This document shows, one piece after another, positions 28,020 through 34,977 of a stretch of DNA of 64,000 nucleotides. How positions within the stretch are numbered: position 1 is the stretch's first letter; the number at the start of each line of letters is the position of its first letter. The stretch comes from Cohnella sp. WQ 127256 (lineage in GTDB: Bacteria; Bacillota; Bacilli; Paenibacillales; Paenibacillaceae): NCBI RefSeq assembly GCF_024519285.1, contig NZ_JAMZCY010000002.1, positions 426,656 through 490,655 of the forward strand. Reading direction: 5' to 3'. Below the pieces are notes generated by a model. That model worked only from the letters and a program-made list of their open reading frames with translations. It was not told the origin of the DNA and did no database searches. The translations under genes and the position numbers were made by a program.

Positions 28020-28720
28020 TGAACATACTCATAACTGGTGCAGGAAGAGGTCTGGGCTTCCAATTGACGAAGCTAGCGGTCGAGCGAGGACATCATGTTG
28101 TGGCCTGTGTTCGTGATGGTGCCGATGCATCGGCGGGTTTATTATCACTCGCATCCGAATACGGTGATCAGGTTCATATCGAACGGATGAACGTAACCGT
28201 GGAGGAGGAAGCTGCACGGCTAGCAGTTAAGCTGAAGAATGACGATGTGAAGCTGGATAGTATCATTAATAATGCAGGAATTCTTTTGGGTAGAGAGCAT
28301 AAGTTAGCGACGCTTCCTATGGCTTATATGAAAACAACGTTTGAGGTTAACCTATATGGTCCTATGAACGTAATTAAACATATGGGATCTTTATTAGCGG
28401 ACAATTCCGGTGCAGCTATCATTAATATTTCCTCCGAGGCAGGAAGTGTGGCTTTATCGTACGGAGGCGATTATCCGTATGCAATGTCTAAGAATGCATT
28501 AAATATGTTGACTAAAATGGTGGGTTCAGAGTTTCAGTCGCGCGGAATTCGAGTGCTTGCGGTCCATCCTGGCTGGATAAGGACGGATATGGGTGGCGAT
28601 AAAGCACCGCTTTCTGCGGATGTGAGTGCGAATGGAATTCTGGATTTGCTGGAGAGAAAAACAAGGATAGCTGAGGAGTTGTACTTCGTCGATCATACAG
28701 GCCGTTCGATGCCGATTTAG
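28019..28720 (+). CDS. Short-chain dehydrogenase/reductase
   Basis: A 233-residue classical SDR. It has the NAD(P)-binding motif ITGAGRGLGFQLTK (TGxxxGxG), NNAG in IINNAGILLG, the catalytic Ser in NISSEAGSVA and the active-site YxxxK as YPYAMSKNAL. The PGWIRTDMGG loop is conserved. It overlaps the VOC gene by one base (TAATG), so the two proteins probably act on the same small carbonyl or sugar-derived compound under LacI-type control. Confidence 0.9.
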   Translation: MNILITGAGRGLGFQLTKLAVERGHHVVACVRDGADASAGLLSLASEYGDQVHIERMNVTVEEEAARLAVKLKNDDVKLDSIINNAGILLGREHKLATLPMAYMKTTFEVNLYGPMNVIKHMGSLLADNSGAAIINISSEAGSVALSYGGDYPYAMSKNALNMLTKMVGSEFQSRGIRVLAVHPGWIRTDMGGDKAPLSADVSANGILDLLERKTRIAEELYFVDHTGRSMPI

Positions 28721-28769
28721 ATTGTATGGGCAGCTGCTTGTCATATTCAACGAGCTAGTTATATGAGTG

Positions 28770-28816
28770 GAGGCTGAATCAGGAGGTCTGTAAAGACTTT
28801 CCGATTCAGCCTCTCA
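28770..28816 (+). terminator. Rho-independent terminator of a dispersed hairpin family
   Basis: An 11-bp stem GAGGCTGAATC/GATTCAGCCTC, with an inner GTCT/AGAC pairing, followed by TCATTT. The architecture is shared with the hairpin at 56563-56617. Confidence 0.75.
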
Positions 28817-28836
28817 TTTATACCTCGAGAACTCCT

Positions 28837-29445
28837 CTAATACATTAATACACCCAAAGGCCCATCCTCATCGATAATATCCTGAATTTCGAATACCGAA
28901 ATCGGGAAGTATGGGAATCCCCAAACGTAAGGAACGATAGCATATAACGGGAAATAGATGACTAACGATTTGTCGGCAACATAGAAGTCTTGGTCGGGTG
29001 TAATGCCTGGATAATCGACGAGGAGAGGAAGCTGTCGAGCTTTAATCTGGGCTTGGATAATGGTATTTAGTCGTTTCTCATAGTTACTGTTCGGTTTAAA
29101 TAGTTGACCGAGAGTATAGCTGCGCCCAGTGTTCGCATCGAAGGTTAAGGACTTCTGAAGCGTGTTTCCGTGAGCGCCTCCTGTGAAATTATAGTTCAGA
29201 AGAGAGAGGCTCAGCACACCTCTTTGATTATTTTTAATTTCGAACGTACCATCCATCTGCTGAATATCTTTGCTAGGAAAGCCTTGCTCCTTGAGTATTT
29301 CTTGATTGGCGGAAGCGATTGCCTTGTTCATAGCTTCCTGAGCTGCAGACGTGGTTCCTCCATTAACGTATGGAACGTTAATTTTGACGTTTTTGGCGGT
29401 CATTGTCCGAACCCGGATCGGGAGCATTAAAGTTTGACCGTTCAT
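28837..29445 (-). CDS. DUF3298/DUF4163-like (RsiV-type) domain protein
   Basis: A 202-residue protein. It has the pattern AMNKAIASANQEILKEQG, then LLNYNFTGGAHGNTLQKSLT followed by FDANTGRSYTLGQLF, which is the conserved core of DUF3298, also found in the anti-sigma factor RsiV and in PdaC. The C-terminus PYVWGFPYFPISVFEIQDII closes the domain. There is no signal peptide or TM helix here, unlike RsiV, so it may act in the cytoplasm or be exported by another route. The second ATG (29445) has AGGGGA at proper distance, so I chose it over 29451. Confidence 0.7.
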   Translation of the reverse strand: MNGQTLMLPIRVRTMTAKNVKINVPYVNGGTTSAAQEAMNKAIASANQEILKEQGFPSKDIQQMDGTFEIKNNQRGVLSLSLLNYNFTGGAHGNTLQKSLTFDANTGRSYTLGQLFKPNSNYEKRLNTIIQAQIKARQLPLLVDYPGITPDQDFYVADKSLVIYFPLYAIVPYVWGFPYFPISVFEIQDIIDEDGPLGVLMY

Positions 29446-29501
29446 TCTCATTCCCCTTTACTGATGGGCTGCTGTCTTGCCAGCTTATGCAGTGAAAGGG
29501 A

Positions 29502-30164
29502 TTACGGTGAAACTCGCCTTGTGAAGACGACAAGCCTTGCTTCATGCTCACGTTTGGATCTACTGTATTTTCCCGCGCATGTAATGAGATTTAATCGAGG
29601 TTCGTTCATGGGACCAAATATTCTATTTATAGGAGCCTCAGACGTTTTGAAAATCTCGATCGACTCCACAATAAATTCAATCGAGCGCTCCTTATCGTTT
29701 TTGATGAATACAGGATCGCCCTTTTTTAGATTTTTTAAATGATAAAATATAGCTTTGCCGTTATACGTATCTACATGCCCATCCATTACTGCATTTCCAA
29801 CAGCCCCCGGCAGTATTCCACTGGATAAATAACCTACTTTATCAGTGCTCTTGGGAACTCCCATTTGACCCGTACTAGACACATCAACGGGCTCGATTCC
29901 TGCATGAACTCCAATGGTCGGAATAAATAGTCGAGAGGGAATAATTCCATCTACAGAGTATTTTTTCTCGACAACTGGATAAATAGGTGGAACTGCTGGT
30001 GTTATGATTACCTTTTCAGCTTTCTTGAGTACTTCAGGTGGTGCTTTCTGTGCAATCTTACTTGAATTGGAACAATTGGTGGCACTAATAAGAAACATAA
30101 TTGTAATAACAAGCAATAGCGACTTTTTCATAAGTAATAAAGAAAAAGAGGAGAGAAACATCAT
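29502..30164 (-). CDS. Sortase (class D/F-like)
   Basis: A 220-residue membrane-anchored transpeptidase. The hydrophobic N-terminus (two short stretches; an alternative start is ATG 30131 giving MKKSLLLVITIMFLISA) is followed by a linker and a sortase barrel. The barrel has RLFIPTIGVHAGIEPVDV, the catalytic His in MDGHVDTYNGKAIFYHL, the catalytic Cys in LITCAGKYSR and the Arg in EARLVVFTRR. Sortases cut an LPXTG-like motif and attach the protein to the wall. The gene is 15 bases downstream of a small secreted protein ending with an MPKTG motif, its likely substrate. Confidence 0.85.
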   Translation of the reverse strand: MMFLSSFSLLLMKKSLLLVITIMFLISATNCSNSSKIAQKAPPEVLKKAEKVIITPAVPPIYPVVEKKYSVDGIIPSRLFIPTIGVHAGIEPVDVSSTGQMGVPKSTDKVGYLSSGILPGAVGNAVMDGHVDTYNGKAIFYHLKNLKKGDPVFIKNDKERSIEFIVESIEIFKTSEAPINRIFGPMNEPRLNLITCAGKYSRSKREHEARLVVFTRRVSP

Positions 30165-30179
30165 CCCCTCTTACGCTCC

Positions 30180-30479
30180 TTATTTAGTTTGTTCGCTTGC
30201 GCCACCAAAGCCGGTTTTTGGCATTTCACTTATATCCTTAGCTTTCAAGCTTTTGGCATGCAGACTTTTGGCGTGAAGACTTTTTGCATGAAGCTTATGG
30301 CTTTTAGCTTTTGAGTGCATTTTTTTCTTCTCGTGCATCTTTTTGTCTTTCTCATGGACTTTCTTCATATGAACCTTATGCTCGTGCTTTTTTTCAATTA
30401 CGGGAACAGCTGCGAAAGCCGCCGAACTTGCTGAGAATAACATACAAGCAGCTACAATTGTGACAACAGCCTTCTTCAT
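30180..30479 (-). CDS. Small His/Lys-rich secreted protein with MPKTG-type sorting motif
   Basis: A 99-residue precursor, too short to match a known enzyme. AGGAGG lies 7 bases before the ATG. A signal peptide runs to about SSAAFA (residue 23). The mature part is about 76 residues, extremely basic, with ten His and many Lys in KMH/KSLHA-type repeats. The C-terminus has MPKTGFGG followed by ASEQTK. The MPKTG resembles the LPXTG sorting signal, but the usual hydrophobic segment and the positive tail are missing. The sortase gene follows in the same operon. The His-rich body suggests metal or polyanion binding, which is inference. I do not recognise a named family. Confidence 0.75.
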   Translation of the reverse strand: MKKAVVTIVAACMLFSASSAAFAAVPVIEKKHEHKVHMKKVHEKDKKMHEKKKMHSKAKSHKLHAKSLHAKSLHAKSLKAKDISEMPKTGFGGASEQTK

Positions 30480-30670
30480 TGGATTGCCTCCTGATATGTT
30501 TAGTGTGGGTGCTTGTTGAACTCCCCTTGTCATTATGTCCGTCCGCTTTGTAAACATTAGAGTAAATTTAATCCACCACATTTGCGTACAGTAATTAGGG
30601 CTGACTTCATTTCAAATATTGCGCAGTATTAACCTTAGTATTATTTTTATAAATAAAATGAAAATAAGTG

Positions 30671-30699
30671 TTGCAATCATTATGTGAACGTGATATTAT
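30671..30699 (+). promoter_or_regulatory. SigA promoter of tRNA-Thr
   Basis: TTGCAA, a 17-bp spacer and TATTAT, ending 23 bases before the tRNA 5' end. The rest of 30480-30670 is AT-rich and holds the divergent upstream region of the small secreted protein; I see no gene in it. Confidence 0.6.
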
Positions 30700-30722
30700 A
30701 TTTTTTGTTAGCCCATAAATAC

Positions 30723-30798
<76 letters not shown>

Positions 30799-30821
30799 TT
30801 TATTTTCAAAAACAACTAACC

Positions 30822-30858
30822 AATCCTCATTCAGCTGTAATAGCTGGATGGGGATTTT
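30822..30858 (+). terminator. Rho-independent terminator after tRNA-Thr
   Basis: The stem AATCC-TCAT-TCAGCT / AGCTGGATGGGGATT, followed by TTTTG. Confidence 0.8.
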
Positions 30859-30935
30859 TGATTATTTATGTTTAAACTTACGCATGGGTAATTGTGGGGA
30901 ATTGTTGAAATTGTTTCATAATTAAGCGAAAATTT

Positions 30936-30983
30936 TGTCGAAAAACCTTTACTAAACAAGGAAAATCTTGTATTCTTGTCGAA
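30936..30983 (+). promoter_or_regulatory. Two Spo0A-box-like sites upstream of lipoprotein A
   Basis: TGTCGAA occurs at 30936-30942 and 30977-30983, matching the Spo0A box. The second lies in a 15-mer TGTATTCTTGTCGAA that recurs exactly upstream of the paralogous gene. A possible -35/-10 pair (TTGTCG, 18 bp, TAAAAT) overlaps it. Confidence 0.5.
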
Positions 30984-31039
30984 GAGCACAAGTTATTGGT
31001 AAAATATAACATATAGTGCTCAATAGGGGGATATGGATT

Positions 31040-31723
31040 ATGAAGAGAAACTCATCAAAAAAGGTATTAAAGATGTCCATTGCATTAGGATTGTTGGCGT
31101 TAGCTTTAAGTGCATGTGGAGGTAACAAAGACGACAATAAGAACGCATCTCCATCACCATCGGCGTCTCCTTCTGCATCTGAAACACCATCGGCATCACC
31201 ATCGGCATCACCATCAGCGTCACCATCTGCTGAAGCAAGCGCACCAGCAGCATCGGATGTTACAGCGGGGTTCAAGCTATACGAGGACAAGACGAACGCG
31301 ACAAGCATTGAGTACCCAGAGGATTGGACAGTACTAGATAATATTACTGGTGTTACTGCCATTTTCAAGTCTCCGCAAGAGAATGCTGATGATAAGTTTC
31401 AGGAAAATGTCAATATCATCGTTCAGGATTTAGGTGGGCAGGAAGTGACATTAGAGCAATACGTTGAAGTTACGAAGCAACAGTTGGGTCAAATCATTAC
31501 GGATCTTAAGATCACCAATGAAGGTTCGGATACTAATGAAGAGGGTACGGATGTTTACGCTCTTGAGTATACGGGTAAACAAGGAGAATTTGATTTGATT
31601 TGGCAGCAAATGTTCATGATTGAGAAAGGTAAAGCCTATGTTCTCACATATACTGCTGAACCGGGTAGTATTGAGAAATTTGCGGAGCAGGTTGGAACTA
31701 TGGCGGACACTTGGATTTGGTAA
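31040..31723 (+). CDS. PsbP-like lipoprotein A (paralogue of lipoprotein B)
   Basis: A 227-residue lipoprotein. GGGGG lies 9 bases before the ATG. A signal with lipobox LSAC (about residue 26) leads to a Ser/Pro/Ala repeat linker and a domain beginning FKLYEDKTNATSIEYPEDW. The domain recalls the PsbP/DUF1795-type fold (YPEDWTV near the start, IEKFAEQVGTMADTWIW at the end). It is clearly related to the gene at 32187 along the whole domain. The function is unknown; such proteins sit on the outer face of the membrane. Spo0A-like boxes occur upstream. Confidence 0.75.
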   Translation: MKRNSSKKVLKMSIALGLLALALSACGGNKDDNKNASPSPSASPSASETPSASPSASPSASPSAEASAPAASDVTAGFKLYEDKTNATSIEYPEDWTVLDNITGVTAIFKSPQENADDKFQENVNIIVQDLGGQEVTLEQYVEVTKQQLGQIITDLKITNEGSDTNEEGTDVYALEYTGKQGEFDLIWQQMFMIEKGKAYVLTYTAEPGSIEKFAEQVGTMADTWIW

Positions 31724-31759
31724 TCATGAAATAATGCCATCATAACGCAAATACGATTC

Positions 31760-31785
31760 GCGGTCCCTATCGGGGCCGCTTTTTT
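31760..31785 (+). terminator. Rho-independent terminator
   Basis: GCGGTCCC/GGGGCCGC stem (one G-U pair) with loop TATC, followed by TTTTTT. Confidence 0.85.
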
Positions 31786-31957
31786 AATGTGTATCACAAT
31801 GTACAAGGACCTCTTCAATCGTTAACTCACGGTTAATAATTTCTTCAAGAAGCATCTGAATGAATTCGTCATCTGGTGACTGCTCTGAAGCTAAGTTAAA
31901 TTTGTTAATTAGAAAAGTATTATCTAAAGCATGAATAGTGTCTCTTATATCCCGCAT
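31784..31957 (-). CDS. Sda-like small protein (sporulation kinase inhibitor family)
   Basis: A 57-residue helical protein. The central part LDNTFLINKFNLASEQSPDD followed by EFIQMLLEEI matches the pattern of Sda (two short helices: LSDELLIESYFKA and FIELIENEI in Bacillus subtilis), which blocks sporulation histidine kinases when DNA replication is disturbed. The match was made from memory and is short. GGTGAT precedes the ATG; an in-frame GTG at 31966 is possible. It lies antisense between two paralogous lipoprotein genes. Confidence 0.5.
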   Translation of the reverse strand: MRDIRDTIHALDNTFLINKFNLASEQSPDDEFIQMLLEEIINRELTIEEVLVHCDTH

Positions 31958-32116
31958 GTCAATCACCAGCCTATTAGTCTTGGTATAGTCATCGTATCGC
32001 CAAGGTATTAGAAATGATGAATAAAAAGGATTAACACTTTGTTAGTTATTTTAATACTTTTTTACTATTACCCTTTATTCATCAAATGAAAACATCAAGA
32101 GGAAGGAAAGAAATTC

Positions 32117-32131
32117 TGTATTCTTGTCGAA
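32117..32131 (+). promoter_or_regulatory. Conserved 15-mer with Spo0A-box-like core upstream of lipoprotein B
   Basis: TGTATTCTTGTCGAA is identical to 30969-30983. TATAAT follows at 32140-32145 and again at 32164-32169. The interval 31958-32186 otherwise contains only AT-rich DNA. Confidence 0.5.
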
Positions 32132-32186
32132 AGTGTGTTTATAATGATAAATGTTGCATTTGGTATAATTTGGGGGGGCGAGGAAA

Positions 32187-32936
32187 ATGAATAAAAGATC
32201 ATCGCAAAAAATGTTGAAAATGTCTATCGTGTTAACTTTGCTTGCTCTAGCATTGAGCGCATGCGGCGGCTCGAAAGACGACAATAAGGAGTCGTCACCA
32301 TCAGCATCTGCGGAAGTGAGTGCATCAGTAGAAGCTAGTGCATCAGCGGAGATCTCTGCAGAGGTGGAGGCAGAAATAGAAGTAGAGGCAGAATTGTCTG
32401 TAGAAGCGGAGTTGACGGTGGAGGCAGATTTATCGGTAGAGGCAGACATGATCACGGATACAGAAGTGCCAGCTGGCTACAAGCTGTTCGAAGATCGAAC
32501 ATACGGGACAAGCTTCCAATATCCTGAAGATTGGACGGTACAAGAAAACGTTGATGGTGCACTTGCCTTATTCCTATCTCCTAAGGAAAGCGAAAGCGAT
32601 AAGTTCCAGGAAAACGTTAGCGTTATCGTTGAAGATCTAGGTGGAGAGAAGGTAACGCTGGATCAATACGCAGAGGTTTCGAAGCAGCAACTGGGCGCAG
32701 TCATTACAGATTTCAACATCGTGACAGAAGAAAAGGGAACTCTTGAGGATGGAGAAGAAAGTTATAATCTGTTGTACAGCGGGAAGCAAGGTGATCATAA
32801 ATTGACTTGGCAACAAGTTTACATGATTGTAGAAGGCAATGCTTTTGTCATCACTTATACAGCGGAACCGGCCAGTTTTGATAAATTTGTGGAAGCAGCT
32901 GGCTCCATCGTTGAATCATGGACTTCATACGAGTAA
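32187..32936 (+). CDS. PsbP-like lipoprotein B (paralogue of lipoprotein A)
   Basis: A 249-residue lipoprotein with lipobox LSAC near residue 25 and a G-rich ribosome site (GGGGGGGCGAGG). The linker differs completely from that of lipoprotein A: it is an acidic Glu/Val/Ala/Ser repeat (SVEAE, TVEAD types) rather than Ser/Pro. The following domain aligns along its length with lipoprotein A (YKLFEDRTYGTSFQYPEDW; DKFQENVSVIVEDLGGEKVT; YTAEPASFDKFVEAAGS). This is a local duplication with a replaced linker. The function is unknown. Confidence 0.75.
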   Translation: MNKRSSQKMLKMSIVLTLLALALSACGGSKDDNKESSPSASAEVSASVEASASAEISAEVEAEIEVEAELSVEAELTVEADLSVEADMITDTEVPAGYKLFEDRTYGTSFQYPEDWTVQENVDGALALFLSPKESESDKFQENVSVIVEDLGGEKVTLDQYAEVSKQQLGAVITDFNIVTEEKGTLEDGEESYNLLYSGKQGDHKLTWQQVYMIVEGNAFVITYTAEPASFDKFVEAAGSIVESWTSYE

Positions 32937-32954
32937 TTCATAGCATAGTAACGA

Positions 32955-32984
32955 AACGCGGCCCCTCATAGGGTCGCGTTTTTG
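32955..32984. terminator. Terminator between convergent genes
   Basis: AACGCG/CGCGTT stem with an inner CCCT/AGGG pairing, followed by TTTTG. It overlaps the C-terminal codons of the ImmA gene on the other strand. Confidence 0.75.
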
Positions 32985-33526
32985 ATGCGGAGATCGATAT
33001 TCAGCAGTACCTGCTGCGCCTCTTGCTTAAGTACTTCTTCCCAAACTATCGAAGATAGCATCCTGCGCTGGATTTGTTCCAATCTCCTGCGAGCCAGCTC
33101 GAACGTTACTCCAAAATGTAGCGAAATAACCTCAGCAGCCTCGTCTATCCGCTCAGGGAGCTTGAGATGCTGTAGCATGGAAAAAGGGATTGCCGCGTAG
33201 AGAACGAATCGGTTAGCTTCAGCTTCCTGGGCTTCACAAAATAGGCGAGGCATTGTTGTCTGATTTCCTGCATGTCTAAGGACATGGCACAGCTCGTGCA
33301 AGAAGTCCTCCCATTGGGATTCTCGATCTTGCCGCTGATCGATTAAGATGGAACGCAACCCCATGTACTCCAATGCACGACTAGTGTCCTGCAAATAATG
33401 CACCCACACGTCTAATCGCGTAGCTACTTCCTCAATATTTAACTGAGAAGAAGTGAAGATTCCGAATTTCAGCCACAATTGCTCTATCCATTGTTCTAAT
33501 GGAGTCGTTTCATAGTATCTGTACAT
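32966..33526 (-). CDS. ImmA/IrrE-type metallopeptidase (XkdA-like)
   Basis: A 186-residue zinc peptidase. The HExxH motif is HELCH (residues 77-81), with the likely third ligand in FCEAQEAEANRF, as in ImmA of ICEBs1 and XkdA of PBSX. Such enzymes cleave the partner Xre/ImmR repressor after DNA damage and so induce the element. AAGGATGG precedes the ATG. It is downstream of the xre-like gene on the same strand, so the pair forms the lysogeny-type switch of the tail locus. Confidence 0.87.
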   Translation of the reverse strand: MYRYYETTPLEQWIEQLWLKFGIFTSSQLNIEEVATRLDVWVHYLQDTSRALEYMGLRSILIDQRQDRESQWEDFLHELCHVLRHAGNQTTMPRLFCEAQEAEANRFVLYAAIPFSMLQHLKLPERIDEAAEVISLHFGVTFELARRRLEQIQRRMLSSIVWEEVLKQEAQQVLLNIDLRIKNATL

Positions 33527-33576
33527 AGTTCCATCCTTATTAATGAGAATGTATGTTCGTATTTATAGTGAAAAGA

Positions 33577-33595
33577 AAAGCCCTTTGCGGGCTTT
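33577..33595 (-). terminator. Hairpin between xre-like and immA-like genes
   Basis: AAAGCCC/GGGCTTT with a 5-base loop; the reverse-strand side continues TCTTTT. Probably a partial terminator that lowers protease expression relative to the repressor. Confidence 0.6.
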
Positions 33596-33603
33596 GTGAA
33601 AGG

Positions 33604-34008
33604 CTAGCTCTTTCCTTGTTGGTCTCCGGGTTTCCTACCCTTTTCCTTCTCCTGAATGAACTCCCAGAAGCGACGCATTTCCTCTTTACGCTCCTCTGGA
33701 GCATTCAAGTAATCCTTGAAAAATACTCCATGCTCCGGATTGTTGATAAACTCCTCGAAGGCTGGGTGATCTGTTGTGCTCGGCGAAGCATTGTAATCCG
33801 CCGATGCAACTTCCGTCCGTCCTAGCAAATAGTCCGTCGTCGTACGATAATATTCCGCAAATCGACTGAGCATTTCTGGATCGGGCTTACGGTCATCGGA
33901 TTCATATCTGGAAAGCTGAACATTGCTTATTCCTAAGTGTTTGGCCGCATCTAGCTGTGTTTTACTGAATTTCTCGCGTCGTTCCCGAAGACGAAAACCT
34001 AACGACAT
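33604..34008 (-). CDS. Xre/ImmR-type repressor
   Basis: A 134-residue regulator. The N-terminal HTH_3 domain contains LRERREKFSKTQLDAAKHLG and ISNVQLSRYESDDRKPDPEM, followed by LSRFAEYYRTTTDYLLGR. The C-terminal half is charged and helical and is the probable target of the neighbouring ImmA-type protease. AAGGTAG precedes the ATG. Five palindromic sites of one consensus lie between it and the divergent sigma-like gene, so it most likely represses both directions. Confidence 0.88.
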   Translation of the reverse strand: MSLGFRLRERREKFSKTQLDAAKHLGISNVQLSRYESDDRKPDPEMLSRFAEYYRTTTDYLLGRTEVASADYNASPSTTDHPAFEEFINNPEHGVFFKDYLNAPEERKEEMRRFWEFIQEKEKGRKPGDQQGKS

Positions 34009-34052
34009 CGTAATCTACCTTCTTTTATATGGATAATTGCAGTATATCATAT

Positions 34053-34155
34053 TTTCCGTTTTGGTAAACCTGTAACTTTGCCAAAATGGTAAACTATCTG
34101 TTGACTTTGCCTAAATGGCAATATATGATGGTTTCACATTACCGTTTTGGTAATA
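34053..34155. promoter_or_regulatory. Four Xre operator repeats with divergent promoters
   Basis: Sites of the form TTTGCCAAAATGGTAAA occur at 34053-34068 (variant TTTCCGTTTTGGTAAA), 34077-34093, 34106-34122 (TTTGCCTAAATGGCAAT) and 34139-34155 (TTACCGTTTTGGTAATA). A strong rightward promoter, TTGACT (34101-34106), 17 bp, TATGAT (34124-34129), holds the third site in its spacer. A leftward TTTACC/TATACT pair for the repressor overlaps the first site. Confidence 0.75.
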
Positions 34156-34233
34156 ATTTCTGAGCGAGTACTGCTTAAGGAGGGACATCACGAATGAACC
34201 GGAGTTGTAAGATGTCTTTTATTTTCTTCATAG

Positions 34234-34250
34234 TTTGCCAAAATGGCAAA
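34234..34250. promoter_or_regulatory. Fifth Xre operator
   Basis: TTTGCCAAAATGGCAAA is the most symmetric copy (6-bp perfect arms). It lies just upstream of the ribosome site of the sigma-like gene, where bound repressor could also block transcription elongation. Confidence 0.65.
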
Positions 34251-34273
34251 ATTATAAAAAAGGAGTTGAATAT

Positions 34274-34852
34274 ATGGAAACCATTCGAGTGATAGAGCTA
34301 GGACGGGCTACTTTAGAGAATTACACAGAAACTAGAAGGATGCTGCTTCGCAAAGCGGACGAGCTGACTGTGCGGATCAATCGGTTGGAACCCGTCAAAT
34401 CGCTTGAGGGCATGAATGAAATTCTAACCTTAGATAAGGATCGTCGATTAATTGTCGAAATGATCGCAAGCTGCTCTTATATTATCGAATGGCTCGATAC
34501 GGGGAGAAGACCAGGCAACCGAAGAGGCATCGAACGTCGAGCGGGTTATCAAAGGGAAGTTCTCATGGATCCAGCGATGCTGCCTAGGGTAACACTTTAC
34601 TCGGGAATAACTGAATCTTTGCAGCCGGAGAAAGAGGAAACGAATGAAAGCCGATTTCGACTTGAAGCCGCACTCCACGGATTGACTGAAAGAGAACGCA
34701 GCTGCTACATGCTCGCTCACGGCGAATGTTATTCTTTTGCCGAAATTGCATCTCTTCTGAACATTAGTAAGTCCAGTGTTGGAACCTACATGATGCGTGC
34801 ACAGCGCAAGGTCACGGACAACGTCAACAATATCCTCATCCTCGTAGGTTAA
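34274..34852 (+). CDS. Xpf-like phage sigma factor (positive control factor)
   Basis: A 192-residue protein. The N-terminal part is helical and unassigned. The C-terminal 65 residues are a sigma-70 region 4: LHGLTERERSCYMLAHGECY followed by SFAEIASLLNISKSSVGTYM and MRAQRKV. PBSX Xpf has the same size and place, turning on the late tail operon. AAAGGAG precedes the ATG at 34274; the longer reading from 34235 starts inside an operator and is unlikely. Transcription is controlled by the Xre-like repressor. No terminase, portal or capsid gene follows. Confidence 0.8.
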   Translation: METIRVIELGRATLENYTETRRMLLRKADELTVRINRLEPVKSLEGMNEILTLDKDRRLIVEMIASCSYIIEWLDTGRRPGNRRGIERRAGYQREVLMDPAMLPRVTLYSGITESLQPEKEETNESRFRLEAALHGLTERERSCYMLAHGECYSFAEIASLLNISKSSVGTYMMRAQRKVTDNVNNILILVG

Positions 34853-34923
34853 GGCAATTGCTAGGCTGTCGTACGGTTGCCACTTAATAGTGTGAGGACA
34901 AATTGATTTAGAGGAGGACTAAC

Positions 34924-34977
34924 ATGGCAAACATGAAAAATCAGTTTTTATTTCAGAGTGATGGGCTTCAGCCATGA
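34924..34977 (+). CDS. 17-codon leader ORF coupled to the first tail gene
   Basis: ATG at 34924 has a strong GAGGAGG at proper distance and encodes MANMKNQFLFQSDGLQP. Its TGA overlaps the ATG of the next gene (ATGA), which itself lacks a Shine-Dalgarno sequence. This is the layout of a translationally coupled leader. It could also be the remnant of a longer lost gene. I know no family for the peptide. Confidence 0.6.
   Translation: MANMKNQFLFQSDGLQP

Noticed and set aside
31038..31368. Asp/Gly repeat ORF opposite lipoprotein A
   Set aside because: Mirror of the Ser/Pro/Ala repeat; the forward gene has a ribosome site and a lipobox.
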